DNA from: Streptomyces paradoxus
GTDB lineage: Bacteria; Actinomycetota; Actinomycetes; Streptomycetales; Streptomycetaceae
Length of the DNA stretch: 64,000 nt
Reading direction: 5' to 3'
Assembly (NCBI RefSeq): GCF_014202475.1
Contig: NZ_JACHGV010000003.1
Span: forward strand, 162,239-226,238
Shown here piece after piece: positions 17,635 to 27,335 of the stretch. The notes beneath the pieces are model-generated. The model was not told the DNA's origin. It was given only the letters and a program-made list of their open reading frames with translations, and ran no database searches. Within the stretch, counting starts at the first letter, position 1. The number at the start of each line of letters is the position of its first letter. A program made the translations under genes and the position numbers.

Positions 17635-18885
17635 ATGGCACCGTACGCATCCGACGACAGCACGACCGCCGGAGAGGTCGACGAGCAGCGCTCCGGGCGG
17701 CGCAAAGCCGCGCGGTACATCGTCCCGGTCACCGTGGTGGGGGTGGCCGCCGCGACGATCGGGCTGGTCCCCGCGCTCGCCGACTCCGGGGACCCCGACC
17801 TCCCGAAGATCACCGCACAGCAACTCATCGAGAAGATCGCCGAGTCGGACGTCCAGCAGCTGTCCGGCACGGTGAAGATCAGCACGGACCTCGGCCTGCC
17901 GGACCTCGGCGGCCTGGAGTCGGGCCTGCTGTCCGGCGCCGCGGGCAAGGGCGGGGGCGAGGGCGGCTCCTCCGCCGACCCGACGGCCAAGCTCACCGAA
18001 CTGGCCTCCGGCACGCACACCCTGCGCGTCGCCGCCGACGGCCCGGACAAGCAGAAGCTGTCGCTGCTGGAGAACGCCGCCGAGTACAGCGTCATCCACA
18101 ACGGCAAGGACGTCTGGGGCTACGACAGCAAGTCCAACGAGGTCTACCACGGCACCTCCTCGAAGAGCCCGGAGCACGGCAAGGACCAGCAGCCGCCGGC
18201 CACGCCCAAGGACTTCGCCGAGGAGGCCCTGAAGGCGGTCGACGACACCACGTCCGTGACCGTGGACGGCACTGCCCAGGTCGCCGGCCGGGACGCCTAC
18301 AGGCTGGTCGTCAAGCCGAAGCAGTCCGGCTCCACGGTCGGCGCGATCACCGTCGCCGTGGACGCGAAGACCGGCATGCCGCTGAAGTTCACGCTGACCC
18401 CGGCGAGCGGCGGCGCGGCCGTCGTCGACGCGGGCTTCACGAAGGTGAGCTTCGCCAAGCCGGCCGCCTCCACCTTCGACTTCACCCCGCCCAAGGGCGC
18501 GAAGGTCACCGAGGAGAAGGACTCCGGCAAGGCCTCGGGCGAGACTCCGCGCAAGGCCCCCGGCAAGCCCTTCGACCTCGGTGAGGCGCCGGGCCACAAG
18601 GCCGGGAAGGGCTTCGGCGGCCACGACGGCATGAAGACCATCGGCGAGGGCTGGACCGCCATAGCCACCTTCGACACCGGCGGCGAGGGCGTGCCCTCGG
18701 GCAAGGCCGGCGGCGAGTTCGGCGGCTTCATCGACTCGCTCGGCGACAAGGTCCACGGCACGTTCGGCTCGGGCACGGTCTTCTCGACCCGCCTGGTCAA
18801 CGCACTCGTCACCGACGACGGCAAGGTCTACGCGGGCCTGGTCACCAAGGACGCCCTCGTGAAGGCGGCCGACGCCGGCAAGTAG
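17635..18885 (+). CDS. Exported LolA/DUF2092-like protein
   Basis: The 416-residue product starts at ATG 17635 behind GGAGG. A basic stretch and one hydrophobic helix (RYIVPVTVVGVAAATIGLVPALA, split by the signal cleavage region) show export or membrane anchoring. The body has the LolA-like beta-rich pattern: TAQQLIEKIAESDVQQLSGTVKI, HTLRVAADGPDKQKLSLLENAAEYSVIHNGKDVWGYD, and GRDAYRLVVKPK...GAITVAVDAKTG...PLKFTL. No lipobox cysteine is present, so it is not a classical lipoprotein. The next two genes encode an ABC transporter, and such triplets are common in Streptomyces. A role as an envelope lipid or stress sensor is inference. Confidence 0.8.
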   Translation: MAPYASDDSTTAGEVDEQRSGRRKAARYIVPVTVVGVAAATIGLVPALADSGDPDLPKITAQQLIEKIAESDVQQLSGTVKISTDLGLPDLGGLESGLLSGAAGKGGGEGGSSADPTAKLTELASGTHTLRVAADGPDKQKLSLLENAAEYSVIHNGKDVWGYDSKSNEVYHGTSSKSPEHGKDQQPPATPKDFAEEALKAVDDTTSVTVDGTAQVAGRDAYRLVVKPKQSGSTVGAITVAVDAKTGMPLKFTLTPASGGAAVVDAGFTKVSFAKPAASTFDFTPPKGAKVTEEKDSGKASGETPRKAPGKPFDLGEAPGHKAGKGFGGHDGMKTIGEGWTAIATFDTGGEGVPSGKAGGEFGGFIDSLGDKVHGTFGSGTVFSTRLVNALVTDDGKVYAGLVTKDALVKAADAGK

Positions 18886-18926
18886 GTCCCGGAGCCGCAC
18901 GGGACGTCGAGAGAACGAGGAAGCCG

Positions 18927-19913
18927 ATGGGCGAGGTGTCCGCCGAGGAACCGGAGCAGCGTGAGACGCGGGCCGAGCCCGGGGAACCGGTCATCGCCAC
19001 CCACGCGCTCACCAAGCGCTACCGCGGCGGACAGCTCGCCGTCGACGGTCTCGACCTCACCGTCCCGGCGGGCAGCGTCTTCGGCTTCCTCGGCCCCAAC
19101 GGCTCCGGCAAGACCACCACCATCCGCATGCTGATGGGCCTCATCGAGCCCACCTCCGGCACGGCCCGGGTGCTCGGGCAGCCCATGCCCCGGGCCACCC
19201 GCGCCGTGCTGCCGCACGTCGGCGCCCTCATCGAGGGCCCGGCCCTCTACGGCTTCCTCTCCGGCCGCGACAACCTGATCCGCTACGACAGCGCCGACCC
19301 GGCCGCCGACCCGCGCACCCGGCGCGTCCGGGTCGCCTCGGCCCTGGACCGGGTGGGCCTGACCGCGGCCGCGGGCAAGAAGGCCAAGGCGTACTCCCTG
19401 GGCATGAAGCAGCGCCTGGGCCTCGCGGCCGCGCTGCTCCAGCCGCGCCGGCTGCTCGTGCTGGACGAGCCCACCAATGGCCTCGACCCGCAGGGCATGC
19501 GCGAGATCCGCGCCCTCGTCAGGGAGCTGGCCTCGGACGGCACGACCGTCTTCCTCTCCTCCCACCTCCTCGACGAGATCGCGCAGGTCTGCACGCACGC
19601 GGCCGTGATGGCACAGGGCCGGCTCATCACGCAGGGCCCGGTCGCCGAGCTGTCCGCCGGGGCGCGCGGCCGGCTGGTCGTGACCACGCCGGACCCGGCG
19701 GAGGCGGCCCGGATCCTGAAGGAGCAGGGTGTCGCCGATGTCGTCGTCACCGACGACCGGGTGATGGGCGAACCGCCGGACCGCGACCTCGCCGAGGTGA
19801 ACGCCGCGCTGGTGACGGCCGGGGTCCGCGTGCGCGGCTTCATGGTGGAACGGGCCTCGCTGGAGGACGCGTTCGTGGCGCTGACGGGGGAGGGCTTCGA
19901 TGTCGCGGGCTGA
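18927..19913 (+). CDS. ABC transporter ATP-binding protein
   Basis: The 328-residue ATPase has Walker A GPNGSGKT (56-63), signature YSLGMKQRLG (about 154-163), Walker B LLVLDEPTNGLDP (about 174-186) and switch SSHLLDE. A C-terminal extension (ARILKEQGVADVVV...VERASLEDAFVALTG) is typical of DrrA/CcmA-type exporters and ends in the usual EDAFVALTG box. It partners the permease whose gene overlaps it by 14 bp. It also lies 41 bp after the LolA-like gene, suggesting one operon. The exported substrate is unknown. Confidence 0.93.
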   Translation: MGEVSAEEPEQRETRAEPGEPVIATHALTKRYRGGQLAVDGLDLTVPAGSVFGFLGPNGSGKTTTIRMLMGLIEPTSGTARVLGQPMPRATRAVLPHVGALIEGPALYGFLSGRDNLIRYDSADPAADPRTRRVRVASALDRVGLTAAAGKKAKAYSLGMKQRLGLAAALLQPRRLLVLDEPTNGLDPQGMREIRALVRELASDGTTVFLSSHLLDEIAQVCTHAAVMAQGRLITQGPVAELSAGARGRLVVTTPDPAEAARILKEQGVADVVVTDDRVMGEPPDRDLAEVNAALVTAGVRVRGFMVERASLEDAFVALTGEGFDVAG

Positions 19914-20778
19914 AGTCGTGGAGAGCGTACGGCCGGTGAGCCCGTTGTGGACCTTCGGGCTGCTGCGCAACGAGCTCGTCACCACGTTCCGGCGGTGGCG
20001 CACGCTCGCACTGCTGGCCGTGCTGGCGGGTGTGCCGGTCCTCGTCGGCATCGCCGTCAAGATCGAGACGGGCGACGGCTCGTCGCCCGGCGGCGGAGGC
20101 GGGGGAGGACCGGCCTTCATCTCCCAGATCACCAACAACGGCCTGTTCCTCGTCTTCACCGCCCTGGCCGCCACGCTCCCGTTCTTCCTGCCGATGGCGG
20201 TCGGTGTCGTCGCGGGTGACGCGATCGCCGGCGAGGCGGCCTCCGGAACGCTCCGCTATCTGCTGGTCGCCCCGGCCGGCCGCAGCCGCCTGCTGCTCAC
20301 CAAGTACGCGACGGTGGTCGTCTTCTGCCTCGCCGCCACGCTCGTGGTCGCCGTCTCGGCGCTGACGGTCGGGGCGCTGCTCTTCCCGCTCGGTGACCTG
20401 ACGACCATCTCCGGTACACAGATCAGCTTCGCCGAGGGTCTGGGCAGAGCCCTGCTGATCGCCCTGGCCGTCGCCGCGTCACTGATCGGCGTCGCCGCGC
20501 TCGGCCTGTTCGTCTCGACCCTGACGGGCAGCGGCATCGCGGCGATGGCGACGACGGTCGGCCTGCTGATCACGGTCCAGATCCTCGACCAGATCCCGCA
20601 ACTGCACGCCCTGCACCCGTACTTCTTCTCCCACTACTGGCTCTCCTTCGCCGACCTCATGCGCGAGCCGGTCTACTGGGACGAACTGGCGAAGAACCTC
20701 GGCCTCCAGGCCCTGTACGCGGCGGTTTTCGGGTCGGCGGCGTGGGCGCGCTTCACGGCGAAGGACATCACCGCGTAG
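19900..20778 (+). CDS. ABC transporter permease (ABC-2 type)
   Basis: The 292-residue membrane protein has six hydrophobic segments: TLALLAVLAGVPVLVGIAV, GLFLVFTALAATLPFFLPMAVGVVA, ATVVVFCLAATLVVAVSAL, ALLIALAVAASLIGVAALGLFV, IAAMATTVGLLITVQIL and ALYAAVFGSAAWARF. A Gly-rich loop follows the first helix. GDAIAGEAASGTLRYLLVAPAGRSRLL is the cytoplasmic coupling motif shared by ABC-2 permeases. ATG at 19900 lies within the ATPase gene, giving translational coupling. Together they form an exporter of unknown substrate. Confidence 0.9.
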   Translation: MSRAEVVESVRPVSPLWTFGLLRNELVTTFRRWRTLALLAVLAGVPVLVGIAVKIETGDGSSPGGGGGGGPAFISQITNNGLFLVFTALAATLPFFLPMAVGVVAGDAIAGEAASGTLRYLLVAPAGRSRLLLTKYATVVVFCLAATLVVAVSALTVGALLFPLGDLTTISGTQISFAEGLGRALLIALAVAASLIGVAALGLFVSTLTGSGIAAMATTVGLLITVQILDQIPQLHALHPYFFSHYWLSFADLMREPVYWDELAKNLGLQALYAAVFGSAAWARFTAKDITA

Positions 20779-20781
20779 CGC

Positions 20782-21363
20782 TCAGTCCTCGTACAGGAAC
20801 CTGGCCGGGGGCGCCTCCTGCTCGAAGAAGGTCTTGGCGCGGGTCAGCGCCGCGTCGTCCCTCAGCACGTCACCGGGCTTGCTGCCGTTGCCGAGCAGCA
20901 CGCCGCCGAAGCGCATCCCCATGTACGCGGCGGAGTTGTGGAGCGTCCCGACGAGCGGGTCGGCGACCACCTCCTGGGTGTGCGCGAGGGCCGTGACGCC
21001 CCACAGGGTGCGGCCGGCCAGGGTCGCCTTGAAGTCGAGGCCGGGCGTGCGCAGCCAGCCCGACCAGTAGTCGAGGTAGCGCTTGGTCTGCGCGGAGACC
21101 GAGTACCAGTACAGCGGCGAGACGATCACGATGTCCGTCGCCGCGAGCGTGGCGTCCAGCAGCCGGGCGACGTTGCCCTCGGTGGGGCGGACGTGGTCGC
21201 TGTCGTGCCGCAGGTCCTCGAAGTCCGGCACCGGAAGCTCGGTGAGGTCGATCCACTCCTGCTCGACGTCCGGGGGCAGTTGCTCGGCGGCCCGGCGGGC
21301 CAGCAGCTCGGAGTTGCCCTCGGCGCGAGCGCTGCCCAAGACGAAAAGGAAACGGCGGGTCAT
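20782..21363 (-). CDS. Flavodoxin-fold NAD(P)H-dependent oxidoreductase
   Basis: The 193-residue protein opens with MTRRFLFVLGSARAEGNSELLARRAAE, the FMN phosphate-binding loop of the flavodoxin-like quinone/azo-reductase family. TDIVIVSPLYWYSVSAQTKRYLDYW (isoalloxazine contact loop) and TLWGVTALAHTQE follow. It probably reduces quinones, azo or nitro compounds with NAD(P)H. ATG at 21363 has GAGGGG upstream; the frame is open further up but crosses an operator-like palindrome. It ends 4 bp from the convergent ABC permease gene. Confidence 0.88.
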   Translation of the reverse strand: MTRRFLFVLGSARAEGNSELLARRAAEQLPPDVEQEWIDLTELPVPDFEDLRHDSDHVRPTEGNVARLLDATLAATDIVIVSPLYWYSVSAQTKRYLDYWSGWLRTPGLDFKATLAGRTLWGVTALAHTQEVVADPLVGTLHNSAAYMGMRFGGVLLGNGSKPGDVLRDDAALTRAKTFFEQEAPPARFLYED

Positions 21364-21393
21364 GGGTGCCCCTCTGGAGAACTCGGCATCGGC

Positions 21394-21428
21394 AGTTGCA
21401 TGCATGTGCATCGTATGTGCATGCAACT
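21394..21428. promoter_or_regulatory. Long palindrome upstream of the flavoprotein gene (putative operator)
   Basis: AGTTGCATGCA (21394-21404) and TGCATGCAACT (21418-21428) are exact reverse complements around 13 bp that themselves contain TGCAT and ATGTGCA. The site lies 31-65 bp upstream of the flavoprotein start and after the amidase stop (21450), where a promoter is expected. MarR-, TetR- or HxlR-type repressors use dyads like this, but no regulator gene adjoins it. Confidence 0.6.
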
Positions 21429-21449
21429 AAAAGTGCCAGGGGGTGCCCG

Positions 21450-22571
21450 TCACGCCTCCCGCGCCACCGCCAGCAGCAGTGCCTCCCGCCCCGGCGGCGC
21501 CACCAGCTGGAGACCGGCCGGGCAGCCGTCGCCGCCGAAGCCCGTGGGCAGGCTCAGCGCGGGGTGACCGCTGAGGTTGAACCCCCAGGTGAGAGAGGTG
21601 GAGTAGCGGTCCCCTGGCCCCTCGTGGCCGTGCGGGGCGGTCGGTGCCGTCGGGGTCAGCAGCAGCTCGGCGTCGGCGAACAGCCCGGCCAGCCGCCGGT
21701 CGTTCTCCGCCCGGACGCGCTCGGCCCCGGCCGGGTCGGAACCAGGGGTGCGCAGGGCGAGCCAGGCCGGGCCGGGATCCGCCAGCCGCAACGGCACCCG
21801 CGGCCGTACGAGCCGTACGACCCCTGCCGCCACGAGCCGCTCCACCGCGGCCCGGGCGAGCGCGACGGGCTCCGGGTCGGGGTCGGCGAACCCCAGGTCG
21901 GGGGACCAGACCGCGGGGACGGGAAGGGCCGCCTCGGCCGGCCGCCGCTCACCGGACACCACCGCCCACCACAGCCCGGCGTCCGACGCCGAGCGGGCGA
22001 GCACCCCGGGAACCGCGAGTCCCGTACGGTCGCCCGACGGCAGCCGTCCGTTCGTCGTCTTCAGGCCGGTCACCCCGCACCACGCCGCCGGGATGCGCAC
22101 CGACCCGGCCCCGTCGCCGCCCGTCGCCAGCGGCACCAGCCCGGCCGCCACGGCCGCGGCGGCCCCGGCCGACGAGCCGCCCGGCGTACGGTCGGCCCGC
22201 CACGGATTGACGGTCCGGCCCCGCGCCCCGAGCCCCCACGTCTGCCAGGGCGTTCCCGGCCCGGGCACGGAGGTCGCACCCACGGGCACGCACCCGGCCG
22301 CGAGCAGCGGACCCGCCCCGCGCAGCCCGTGCCGCCCCTTCACGGCGACCGGCACGCCGGCCAGCGGCAGGGACGCCTCCGCGCCCCGCCGGCCGAGTCG
22401 CGTGTCCACCTCACGCGCCCGCCGCAGCGCCTCCTCGCCCCACACCTCGGCGAACGCGCACAGGTGCGGATCGGCCCGCTCGATCCGGTCCAGGGCCGCC
22501 GCGACGACGTCCGTCGCGCGCAGCTCCCGGGCCCGTACACCCGCCGCGATCTCCCTGGCCGACAGGGGCAC
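21450..22571 (-). CDS. Amidase-signature family hydrolase
   Basis: The 373-residue protein has the amidase signature. [10 protein letters not shown] gives the catalytic lysine (K78), [17 protein letters not shown] (about 129-145) the oxyanion/cis-serine loop, and [21 protein letters not shown] the nucleophile serine (about S157). At 373 residues it is shorter than most members (450-500), mainly through a reduced C-terminal half. The triad is intact. The substrate is unknown; relatives act on aryl or aliphatic amides. It lies 20 bp after the next gene upstream (22592), so the two may be co-transcribed. Confidence 0.9.
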   Translation of the reverse strand: MPLSAREIAAGVRARELRATDVVAAALDRIERADPHLCAFAEVWGEEALRRAREVDTRLGRRGAEASLPLAGVPVAVKGRHGLRGAGPLLAAGCVPVGATSVPGPGTPWQTWGLGARGRTVNPWRADRTPGGSSAGAAAAVAAGLVPLATGGDGAGSVRIPAAWCGVTGLKTTNGRLPSGDRTGLAVPGVLARSASDAGLWWAVVSGERRPAEAALPVPAVWSPDLGFADPDPEPVALARAAVERLVAAGVVRLVRPRVPLRLADPGPAWLALRTPGSDPAGAERVRAENDRRLAGLFADAELLLTPTAPTAPHGHEGPGDRYSTSLTWGFNLSGHPALSLPTGFGGDGCPAGLQLVAPPGREALLLAVAREA

Positions 22572-22591
22572 GGCCGACGGAGGCAGAGCCG

Positions 22592-23095
22592 TCAGCGTGC
22601 CGCTCCCGTCAGCCGGGCCAGGGCCTCCGTCTCGCGCGGCGGGCGGCCCAGTTCACCGAGCCGCCAGGACGGCACCCACGGCACGCGGTACACGTCGATG
22701 ACCGACTCCAGCGATCTGACCCGCTGGGCGAGCGGGCGCGGCAGCCGGCCCGGGGCGTCCGCCACGAGGACGATCGCGTCCAGGTCGAGCCCCGGCGGAG
22801 CCTGGCCGCGCCGGAAGATCTCCACCGCTCCGGCGGCCGTGTCCAGCCCGGCCGCGTGCGTCCGCGCGACCAGCAGCACCGACGGGGGATCGCCGGGCCC
22901 GGGCCAGGACCGGCCGCTGTCGTGGCCGCCGTAGACCGCGGCGAGTGTGGAGACGCCCGCGCCGCCGTGTAGGCCGACCCAGGAGAATCGCCGTGCCGCG
23001 GCATGGGCGTGCGCGGGCTCCGGCGGCCCCGGCTCCCGGGTGGTCACCGGGCCGCGCAGCCAGATCTCCGGTCCCTGTCGCCTGCCTGTGTGCAT
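22592..23095 (-). CDS. Conserved actinobacterial protein with P-loop-like motif (DUF6668-like)
   Basis: The 167-residue soluble protein starts at ATG 23095 behind [32 protein letters not shown] (quoted in part: [14 protein letters not shown]) resembles the deviant Walker A of ParA-like ATPases. [21 protein letters not shown] resembles their Walker B and switch region, but the lysine is missing. I think it belongs to the family annotated DUF6668 in Streptomyces; its function is not known. It is divergent from the TPR protein gene at 23255 across a 159-bp gap, an arrangement that suggests they act together. Confidence 0.7.
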   Translation of the reverse strand: MHTGRRQGPEIWLRGPVTTREPGPPEPAHAHAAARRFSWVGLHGGAGVSTLAAVYGGHDSGRSWPGPGDPPSVLLVARTHAAGLDTAAGAVEIFRRGQAPPGLDLDAIVLVADAPGRLPRPLAQRVRSLESVIDVYRVPWVPSWRLGELGRPPRETEALARLTGAAR

Positions 23096-23254
23096 GCCCC
23101 TCTCCTCCCTCGTACGCCAGGTCTTCATGCCCTCGGTAACGACCGTGCCGGGGCCGGCGTCCCTTGGGACGAGGCTGTGACACCGTGGTGACGTGAGAAA
23201 CGGGGGCGAGCGGACACACTCGACAGTAGGTGTACGACGCCCAGTGAGGGGACG

Positions 23255-24571
23255 ATGTCGCGACTCAGCCGCGAGAAGAAGCGGGAACAGAAGCAGGCCG
23301 CACACGCGGCGACCCCGGCGGCGCCGATCGACGTCCATGTCCCCGGGCCCGGCACGGACGTGGGAGGGGGAACCGGCGGCGTGTCCGACGGTGCCTCCGT
23401 CGGTGGCGTCCCGGTCTTCGCGGCTCCCGGTGAGGAGATCCAGCGGGCCGTCCTGAACCGCCTTCACCACATCGCCCTCGCCACCGGCCACCCCGTCCTC
23501 GCCACGATCCGCGACGAGCGCATCGGCTACGTCGTCCCGCTCCGGGTCGACCCGGACGGCTCCAGTCACTTCACGGCAGAGCCGGTCGTCACGACCCCGC
23601 CGGAGCGGCAGCCCGCCCGGGACGACACCGCCGCCGCGCCGCCGCAGCCCGCCCGGAGCGAGGCCACGGCCCCGCCCGAGCCGCAGCGCCCGCGCGGCGA
23701 CAGTGCCACGCACGTGCTGCGTCCCGTGCCGGAGTCCGGCCGCGGCGCGGCCCCGACGTTCCCGCTGCGGGCCGTGCCCGAGTCGCAGCCGGCCGACGAA
23801 CCCGTACCGACGTTCGAGCTGCGCGCCGTGCCGGAGCGGGCCGAGCCCGCCCCGGAAGACGCGCAGCCGCGTACGGCGATGCCGCCCGGCACCGTCGCCC
23901 CGCCCACCGGCGAGTTCGGCCCGCCCCCGCCGATGGACGCGAGGCCGCTCCCGGTTCCCGAAGCCCAGCCGGCTCCGCGACCCGCGCCGGTTCCCGAAGA
24001 CGTCCTGATCGCCGCCGACCCCGACCCCAAGCCCACGCCCCCGCGCGGCTTCGACGCCGTCGCGGAGGCCGTGCTCGGGGACGAACCCCTCACCGCCCCG
24101 GGCGATCCCGCCGCCCCCGCGCTCCTCGCGGAGCCGATCGCGCGGATCAACGAGGCGGTGAAGGAGGGCAGGATCGAAGCGGCGTCCGCCCTGGCGGAGC
24201 AGACCGTCGTGCAGGCGTCGGCGACGCTCGGGCCGGAGCACCCCGAGGTGCTCCGGCTGTGCGAACTCACCGCGTACATCGCCTACTTGGCGGGCGATCC
24301 GCTCCGCGCCTTCCGGCTGTCGCTCGACCTGGCCGGTGCCCGCCGCCGGTCCGGCGACGCGGAGGCCGCCTACGGCAACGTGGAGAGCGCGGCCACCGCC
24401 TGGCGCGCGGTGCGCGACCCCGCGCTGGGGCTGGAGCTGGGCCGCGACCTGATCGGCCTGTGGACGGAGCTCGCCGCCGAGGACGGCCCGGCCGCCGAGG
24501 AGGTCGAGCAACTGGAGTCGGCCCGCGCCCGCATGGGCCGCCTCACCGAACGCGCCGCCCGCAACCAGTAG
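23255..24571 (+). CDS. Pro/Ala-rich protein with C-terminal TPR-like domain
   Basis: The 438-residue protein starts with a basic helix (MSRLSREKKREQKQ). A small globular segment follows (PGEEIQRAVLNRLHHIALATGHPVLATIRDERIGYVVPLRVDPDGSSHF, about 60-108), then about 170 residues of Pro/Ala/Glu-rich linker with repeated LRAVPE and LRPVPE units. The C-terminal 145 residues form helix pairs typical of tetratricopeptide repeats (RINEAVKEGRIEAASALAEQTV...LGPEHPEVLRLCELTAYIAYLAGDPLRAFRLS). The divergent neighbour at 22592-23095 is a likely partner. The repeats suggest a scaffolding role; no enzyme motif is visible. Confidence 0.75.
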   Translation: MSRLSREKKREQKQAAHAATPAAPIDVHVPGPGTDVGGGTGGVSDGASVGGVPVFAAPGEEIQRAVLNRLHHIALATGHPVLATIRDERIGYVVPLRVDPDGSSHFTAEPVVTTPPERQPARDDTAAAPPQPARSEATAPPEPQRPRGDSATHVLRPVPESGRGAAPTFPLRAVPESQPADEPVPTFELRAVPERAEPAPEDAQPRTAMPPGTVAPPTGEFGPPPPMDARPLPVPEAQPAPRPAPVPEDVLIAADPDPKPTPPRGFDAVAEAVLGDEPLTAPGDPAAPALLAEPIARINEAVKEGRIEAASALAEQTVVQASATLGPEHPEVLRLCELTAYIAYLAGDPLRAFRLSLDLAGARRRSGDAEAAYGNVESAATAWRAVRDPALGLELGRDLIGLWTELAAEDGPAAEEVEQLESARARMGRLTERAARNQ

Positions 24572-24585
24572 GCGCCGTCCGGGGG

Positions 24586-25659
<1,074 letters not shown>

Positions 25660-25688
25660 TTACGGAGTGCAGGCCTCCGGAGTCTCCG

Positions 25689-26162
25689 TCACTGGACGCA
25701 GAACTCGTTCCCCTCCGGGTCCGCCATCACGACCCACTCGCCGCCCTGCTCCTTCACCCGCCGCAGCGCGCTCGCCCCGAGCCCTTCCAGCCGGGCGACC
25801 TCCTCGTCGCGCCGCCCCTCGCCCGGGTGCAGATCGAGGTGCAGCCGGTTCTTGACCGTCTTCGCCTCCGGCACCCGCTGGAACAGCAGCCGACGCCCCA
25901 GCCCCGTCCCGCTCTCCTCCTCGTAGGGGTCCTCGGGATGCCGTACGGCGATCAGGTCCCGGAAGGCGCGGCGGCCGTGGAAGTCGACCGTGGCCTCCTC
26001 CGGCAGGGCGCCGAAGCCGAGCAGCTTCCCGATGAGGGCGCTGTTGTCCTCGACCTCGTAGTGCAGGGCCGCGGCCCAGAAGTCGGCCTGGGCGTGCGGG
26101 TCGTTCGCGTCGATGACGAGTTTCCAGTGCACGGGGGCGGGCGATGCGGGTGTCTGCGTCAT
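25689..26162 (-). CDS. VOC (glyoxalase/bleomycin-resistance fold) protein
   Basis: The 157-residue protein has two beta-alpha-beta-beta-beta modules. HWKLVIDANDPHAQADFWAAALHYEVE opens the first, and NRLHLDLHPGEGRRDEEVARLEGLGA with WVVMADPEGNEFCVQ closes the second. H and E at the module ends could bind a metal. The exact reaction is not predictable; members range from dioxygenases to drug-binding proteins. ATG at 26162 is only 21 bp from the divergent GTG at 26184. No ribosome-binding site is possible on the transcript if it starts at the -10 box I see, so it is probably leaderless. Confidence 0.85.
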   Translation of the reverse strand: MTQTPASPAPVHWKLVIDANDPHAQADFWAAALHYEVEDNSALIGKLLGFGALPEEATVDFHGRRAFRDLIAVRHPEDPYEEESGTGLGRRLLFQRVPEAKTVKNRLHLDLHPGEGRRDEEVARLEGLGASALRRVKEQGGEWVVMADPEGNEFCVQ

Positions 26163-26163
26163 G

Positions 26164-26182
26164 TAACCACTTATACTGGTTA
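26164..26182. promoter_or_regulatory. Shared palindrome with two overlapping -10 boxes (divergent leaderless promoters)
   Basis: TAACCA (26164-26169) and TGGTTA (26177-26182) are exact reverse complements around CTTATAC. On the plus strand TATACT (26172-26177) lies 6 bp before the GTG at 26184. On the minus strand TATAAG (26175-26170) lies 7 bp before the ATG at 26162. Both genes would therefore start transcription at or next to the start codon. A protein bound to the dyad would cover both -10 boxes. Confidence 0.7.
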
Positions 26183-26183
26183 G

Positions 26184-26807
26184 GTGAGTGGACGCGCAGG
26201 GGAAACGCCGGACCGGACACCCGGCCTGACGCTGGTCTCGGGCGAGGGCAAGCCCTACCGCTTCGACCCCGGCACCCTGTGCCTGGAGCTGACGACGACG
26301 GGCGGCCCCGGGTTCTTCGCCCGCTGGGAAGTGCTGCACGAACCGTCCGACCTGGTCACCTGGGCCGGGCTCAGCCGGCTGCCGGACGGGCTGGACCTCA
26401 CCGTCTCCGCCGGGGAACTGGAGCGGGCGCGCACCCTGCGCGACGCCGTGCTCCTCCTTGCGGCCGACCGCGCCCACGGCCGCCCCCTGCACACCCCCCA
26501 CCTGGACGTCGTCAACGCCGCCGCGGCCGCGCCGCCGCTGGTCGCCCGTATCGAGGCCGACGGCACCCGCTCCTGGGCCCCGGGCGCCACCGGCACCCAC
26601 CTGCTCGCGACCGTCGCCCGCGACGCGATCGACCTCTTCACCGGGCCCTGTGCCGACCGGATCCGCGAGTGCGGCGCCCACAACTGCTACCTGCTCTTCG
26701 TCGACACCTCCCGCCCGGGCCGCCGCCGTTGGTGCGCGATGGAGCACTGCGGGAACCGCGAGAAGGTCCGGGCGCACCGCGCCCGCCACGCCCCTACGAA
26801 GCCGTAG
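26184..26807 (+). CDS. ABATE-domain / CGNR zinc-finger protein
   Basis: The 207-residue protein has an N-terminal stress-induced (ABATE) domain. A C-terminal zinc finger has CGAHNCYLLFVDTSRPGRRRWCAMEHCGNREK, where two Cys pairs and the CGNR signature are visible at about 171-199. CGNR proteins are thought to bind DNA through this finger. It sits divergently from the VOC gene behind a common palindrome, so it may regulate both. The start is GTG 26184, with no Shine-Dalgarno and a -10 box 6 bp upstream. Its 3' end overlaps the convergent HxlR gene by 14 bp. Confidence 0.88.
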   Translation: MSGRAGETPDRTPGLTLVSGEGKPYRFDPGTLCLELTTTGGPGFFARWEVLHEPSDLVTWAGLSRLPDGLDLTVSAGELERARTLRDAVLLLAADRAHGRPLHTPHLDVVNAAAAAPPLVARIEADGTRSWAPGATGTHLLATVARDAIDLFTGPCADRIRECGAHNCYLLFVDTSRPGRRRWCAMEHCGNREKVRAHRARHAPTKP

Positions 26808-27249
26808 TCTCCGCGGCCTCGGCCGCGCGGGTGTCGTAGGCGGTCCGGGCGTGCGCGATCTCCGCCTGGTGCTCCTCCGTCCAGGTCACCAGGGACTGGA
26901 TCGTGGTGTGCAGCGTCCTGCCGAGCGAGGTCAGCTCGTACTCGACGCGCGGCGGCACCACCGGGTGCACCGTCCGCTTCACCAGGCCGTCCCGCTCCAG
27001 CGAGCGCAGGGTCACCGTCAGCATCCGCTGGCTGACCCCGTCGATCTCCCGGCGCAGCTCCGTGAAGCGCAGCCGCCGGTTCTCCAGCAGCGCGATGACC
27101 AGCAGCGACCACTTGTCGGCGATCCGGTCGAGGATCTGCCGGACCTGGCAGTCCTCGCGGGTGTCCCACTGGAAGGGGTCGGCGTCGCCGTAGTCCACGG
27201 TGCTCGCGCAGTTACTCGGTGACTTCGAAGTGCCTTCTTCCATGTCCAT
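26794..27249 (-). CDS. HxlR-family transcriptional regulator
   Basis: The 151-residue winged-helix regulator has the family core: CQVRQILDRIADKWSLLVIALL, RFTELRREIDGVSQRMLTVTLRSLERDGLVKR, and VPPRVEYELTSLGRTL. The conserved Cys early in the domain (C34) can act as a redox or electrophile sensor in HypR/QorR-type members. It is divergent from an MFS drug pump, separated by 86 bp that hold a long dyad, so it probably represses the pump. Another ATG two codons in is possible. Confidence 0.9.
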   Translation of the reverse strand: MDMEEGTSKSPSNCASTVDYGDADPFQWDTREDCQVRQILDRIADKWSLLVIALLENRRLRFTELRREIDGVSQRMLTVTLRSLERDGLVKRTVHPVVPPRVEYELTSLGRTLHTTIQSLVTWTEEHQAEIAHARTAYDTRAAEAAETTAS

Positions 27250-27273
27250 CGATGCTGCCGCAGGGTGGGGCGT

Positions 27274-27309
27274 GGTTACAAGAGGGAACCGACCCTCAGT
27301 TGCGTAACC
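27274..27309. promoter_or_regulatory. Nested dyad between HxlR and MFS genes (putative operator)
   Basis: GGTTAC (27274-27279) pairs with GTAACC (27304-27309), and inside it GAGGG (27282-27286) pairs with CCCTC (27293-27297). The site fills the divergent promoter region and lies 27 bp before the MFS start. HxlR dimers usually bind dyads of the GTTAC/GTAAC kind. Confidence 0.55.
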
Positions 27310-27335
27310 GTCCCCGACCGGAGGAGTGTTGACTC

